Below are positions 56,705 through 56,829 of a DNA stretch of 56,829 nucleotides, one piece after another. This DNA comes from Jiella pacifica (GTDB lineage Bacteria; Pseudomonadota; Alphaproteobacteria; Rhizobiales; Rhizobiaceae). The notes under the pieces were generated by a model. The model saw only the letters and a program-made list of their open reading frames with translations. It was not told the origin of the DNA and searched no databases. How positions within the stretch are numbered: the stretch's first letter is position 1; each line of letters begins with the position of its first letter. The position numbers and the translations under genes were made by a program. The stretch covers positions 1-56,829 of the forward strand of contig NZ_JAAAMG010000029.1 of assembly GCF_010500815.1 (NCBI RefSeq), read 5' to 3'.

Positions 56705-56732
56705 TCATTCTCGGGCCCCGTCCCGAGAATCC
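56705..56732. repeat. Palindromic intergenic repeat of alphaproteobacterial type
   Basis: ATTCTCGGG (56707-56715), loop CCCCGT, CCCGAGAAT (56722-56730), within TCATTCTCGGG...CCCGAGAATCC. The same core (GTCATTCTCGGGC-loop-GCCCGAGAATC) is widely seen between genes in Hyphomicrobiales. It is probably a dispersed palindromic repeat and may also serve as a transcript end for the GMC gene. Confidence 0.65.
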
Positions 56733-56829
56733 TGTGTGTTCGAATTGATGTATGGTGGGAAGCGGGAAGGAGGCCGGGAGAATCCTGGTCGTCCAGAAGA
56801 CAGACCGCACCCTGGCATGGCCCCTTCCC

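Overview
The window is a GC-rich bacterial chromosome segment of about 57 kb. It looks like an alphaproteobacterium of the order Hyphomicrobiales (Rhizobiales), possibly close to Aurantimonadaceae; that family guess is inference. The signs are the pepA-holC / lptF-lptG-lptD-surA-pdxA-rsmA gene order, an exact CtrA-type box before ftsK, two chemoreceptors ending in a rhizobial-type WEEF tail, and a palindromic intergenic repeat of a kind common in this class. I saw no rRNA, tRNA, CRISPR array, phage or plasmid replication gene. The only mobile-element trace is a transposase tail at the left edge.

Layout. 1-0.5 kb: an IS5-type transposase end abuts a ParD-like antitoxin whose ParE-like toxin is cut off. 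0.5-8.4 kb (minus): envelope-biogenesis operon lptF-lptG-lptD-surA-pdxA-rsmA, coupled by 4-base or TGATG overlaps at most junctions. 9-11 kb (plus): pepA and holC. 11.1-11.85 kb: an AT-rich islet with one unknown membrane-anchored protein. 11.9-16.7 kb: PhzF-like isomerase, His-rich CDF cation exporter and a CueR-type copper promoter driving a CopA-type ATPase. 16.8-24.3 kb: unknown membrane-anchored protein, ring-cleaving dioxygenase-like protein, then a TetR-MFP-RND efflux operon behind a perfect 16-bp palindrome. The pump is unusually long. 24.4-28.6 kb: a GNAT protein and sdhCDA without sdhB; an unknown membrane protein sits where sdhB would normally be. 28.9-34.6 kb: two chemoreceptors with nearly identical signalling halves flank a 3-hydroxybutyrate dehydrogenase. 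34.8-41 kb: a 48-residue DUF3096 protein with type II NADH dehydrogenase, a cytochrome P450 and ftsK. 41.1-49.6 kb (minus): TonB-C-like secreted protein, 3-hydroxyisobutyrate dehydrogenase-like protein, a third chemoreceptor, an amino-acid ABC importer lacking an ATPase gene, mobA and a Bcr/CflA-type exporter. 49.9-56.8 kb: a pair of unrecognised genes, a small secreted protein coupled to moaA, DUF971, a GST, an SRAP (HMCES/YedK) peptidase and a GMC oxidoreductase.

How it fits together. Most of the window is ordinary core and stress/detoxification chromosome: outer-membrane assembly, copper and cation export, drug efflux, aromatic and quinone chemistry, respiration, chemotaxis and molybdenum-cofactor synthesis. 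The more unusual content is the enlarged RND pump, the split succinate dehydrogenase locus, the duplicated chemoreceptor halves, the AT-rich singleton, the two-gene cassette near 50 kb, and several clean regulatory palindromes and hairpins. I did not find a clear new multi-gene defence or biosynthetic system. The best candidates for undescribed biology are the two-gene cassette, the sdhA-linked membrane protein and the pump insertion.
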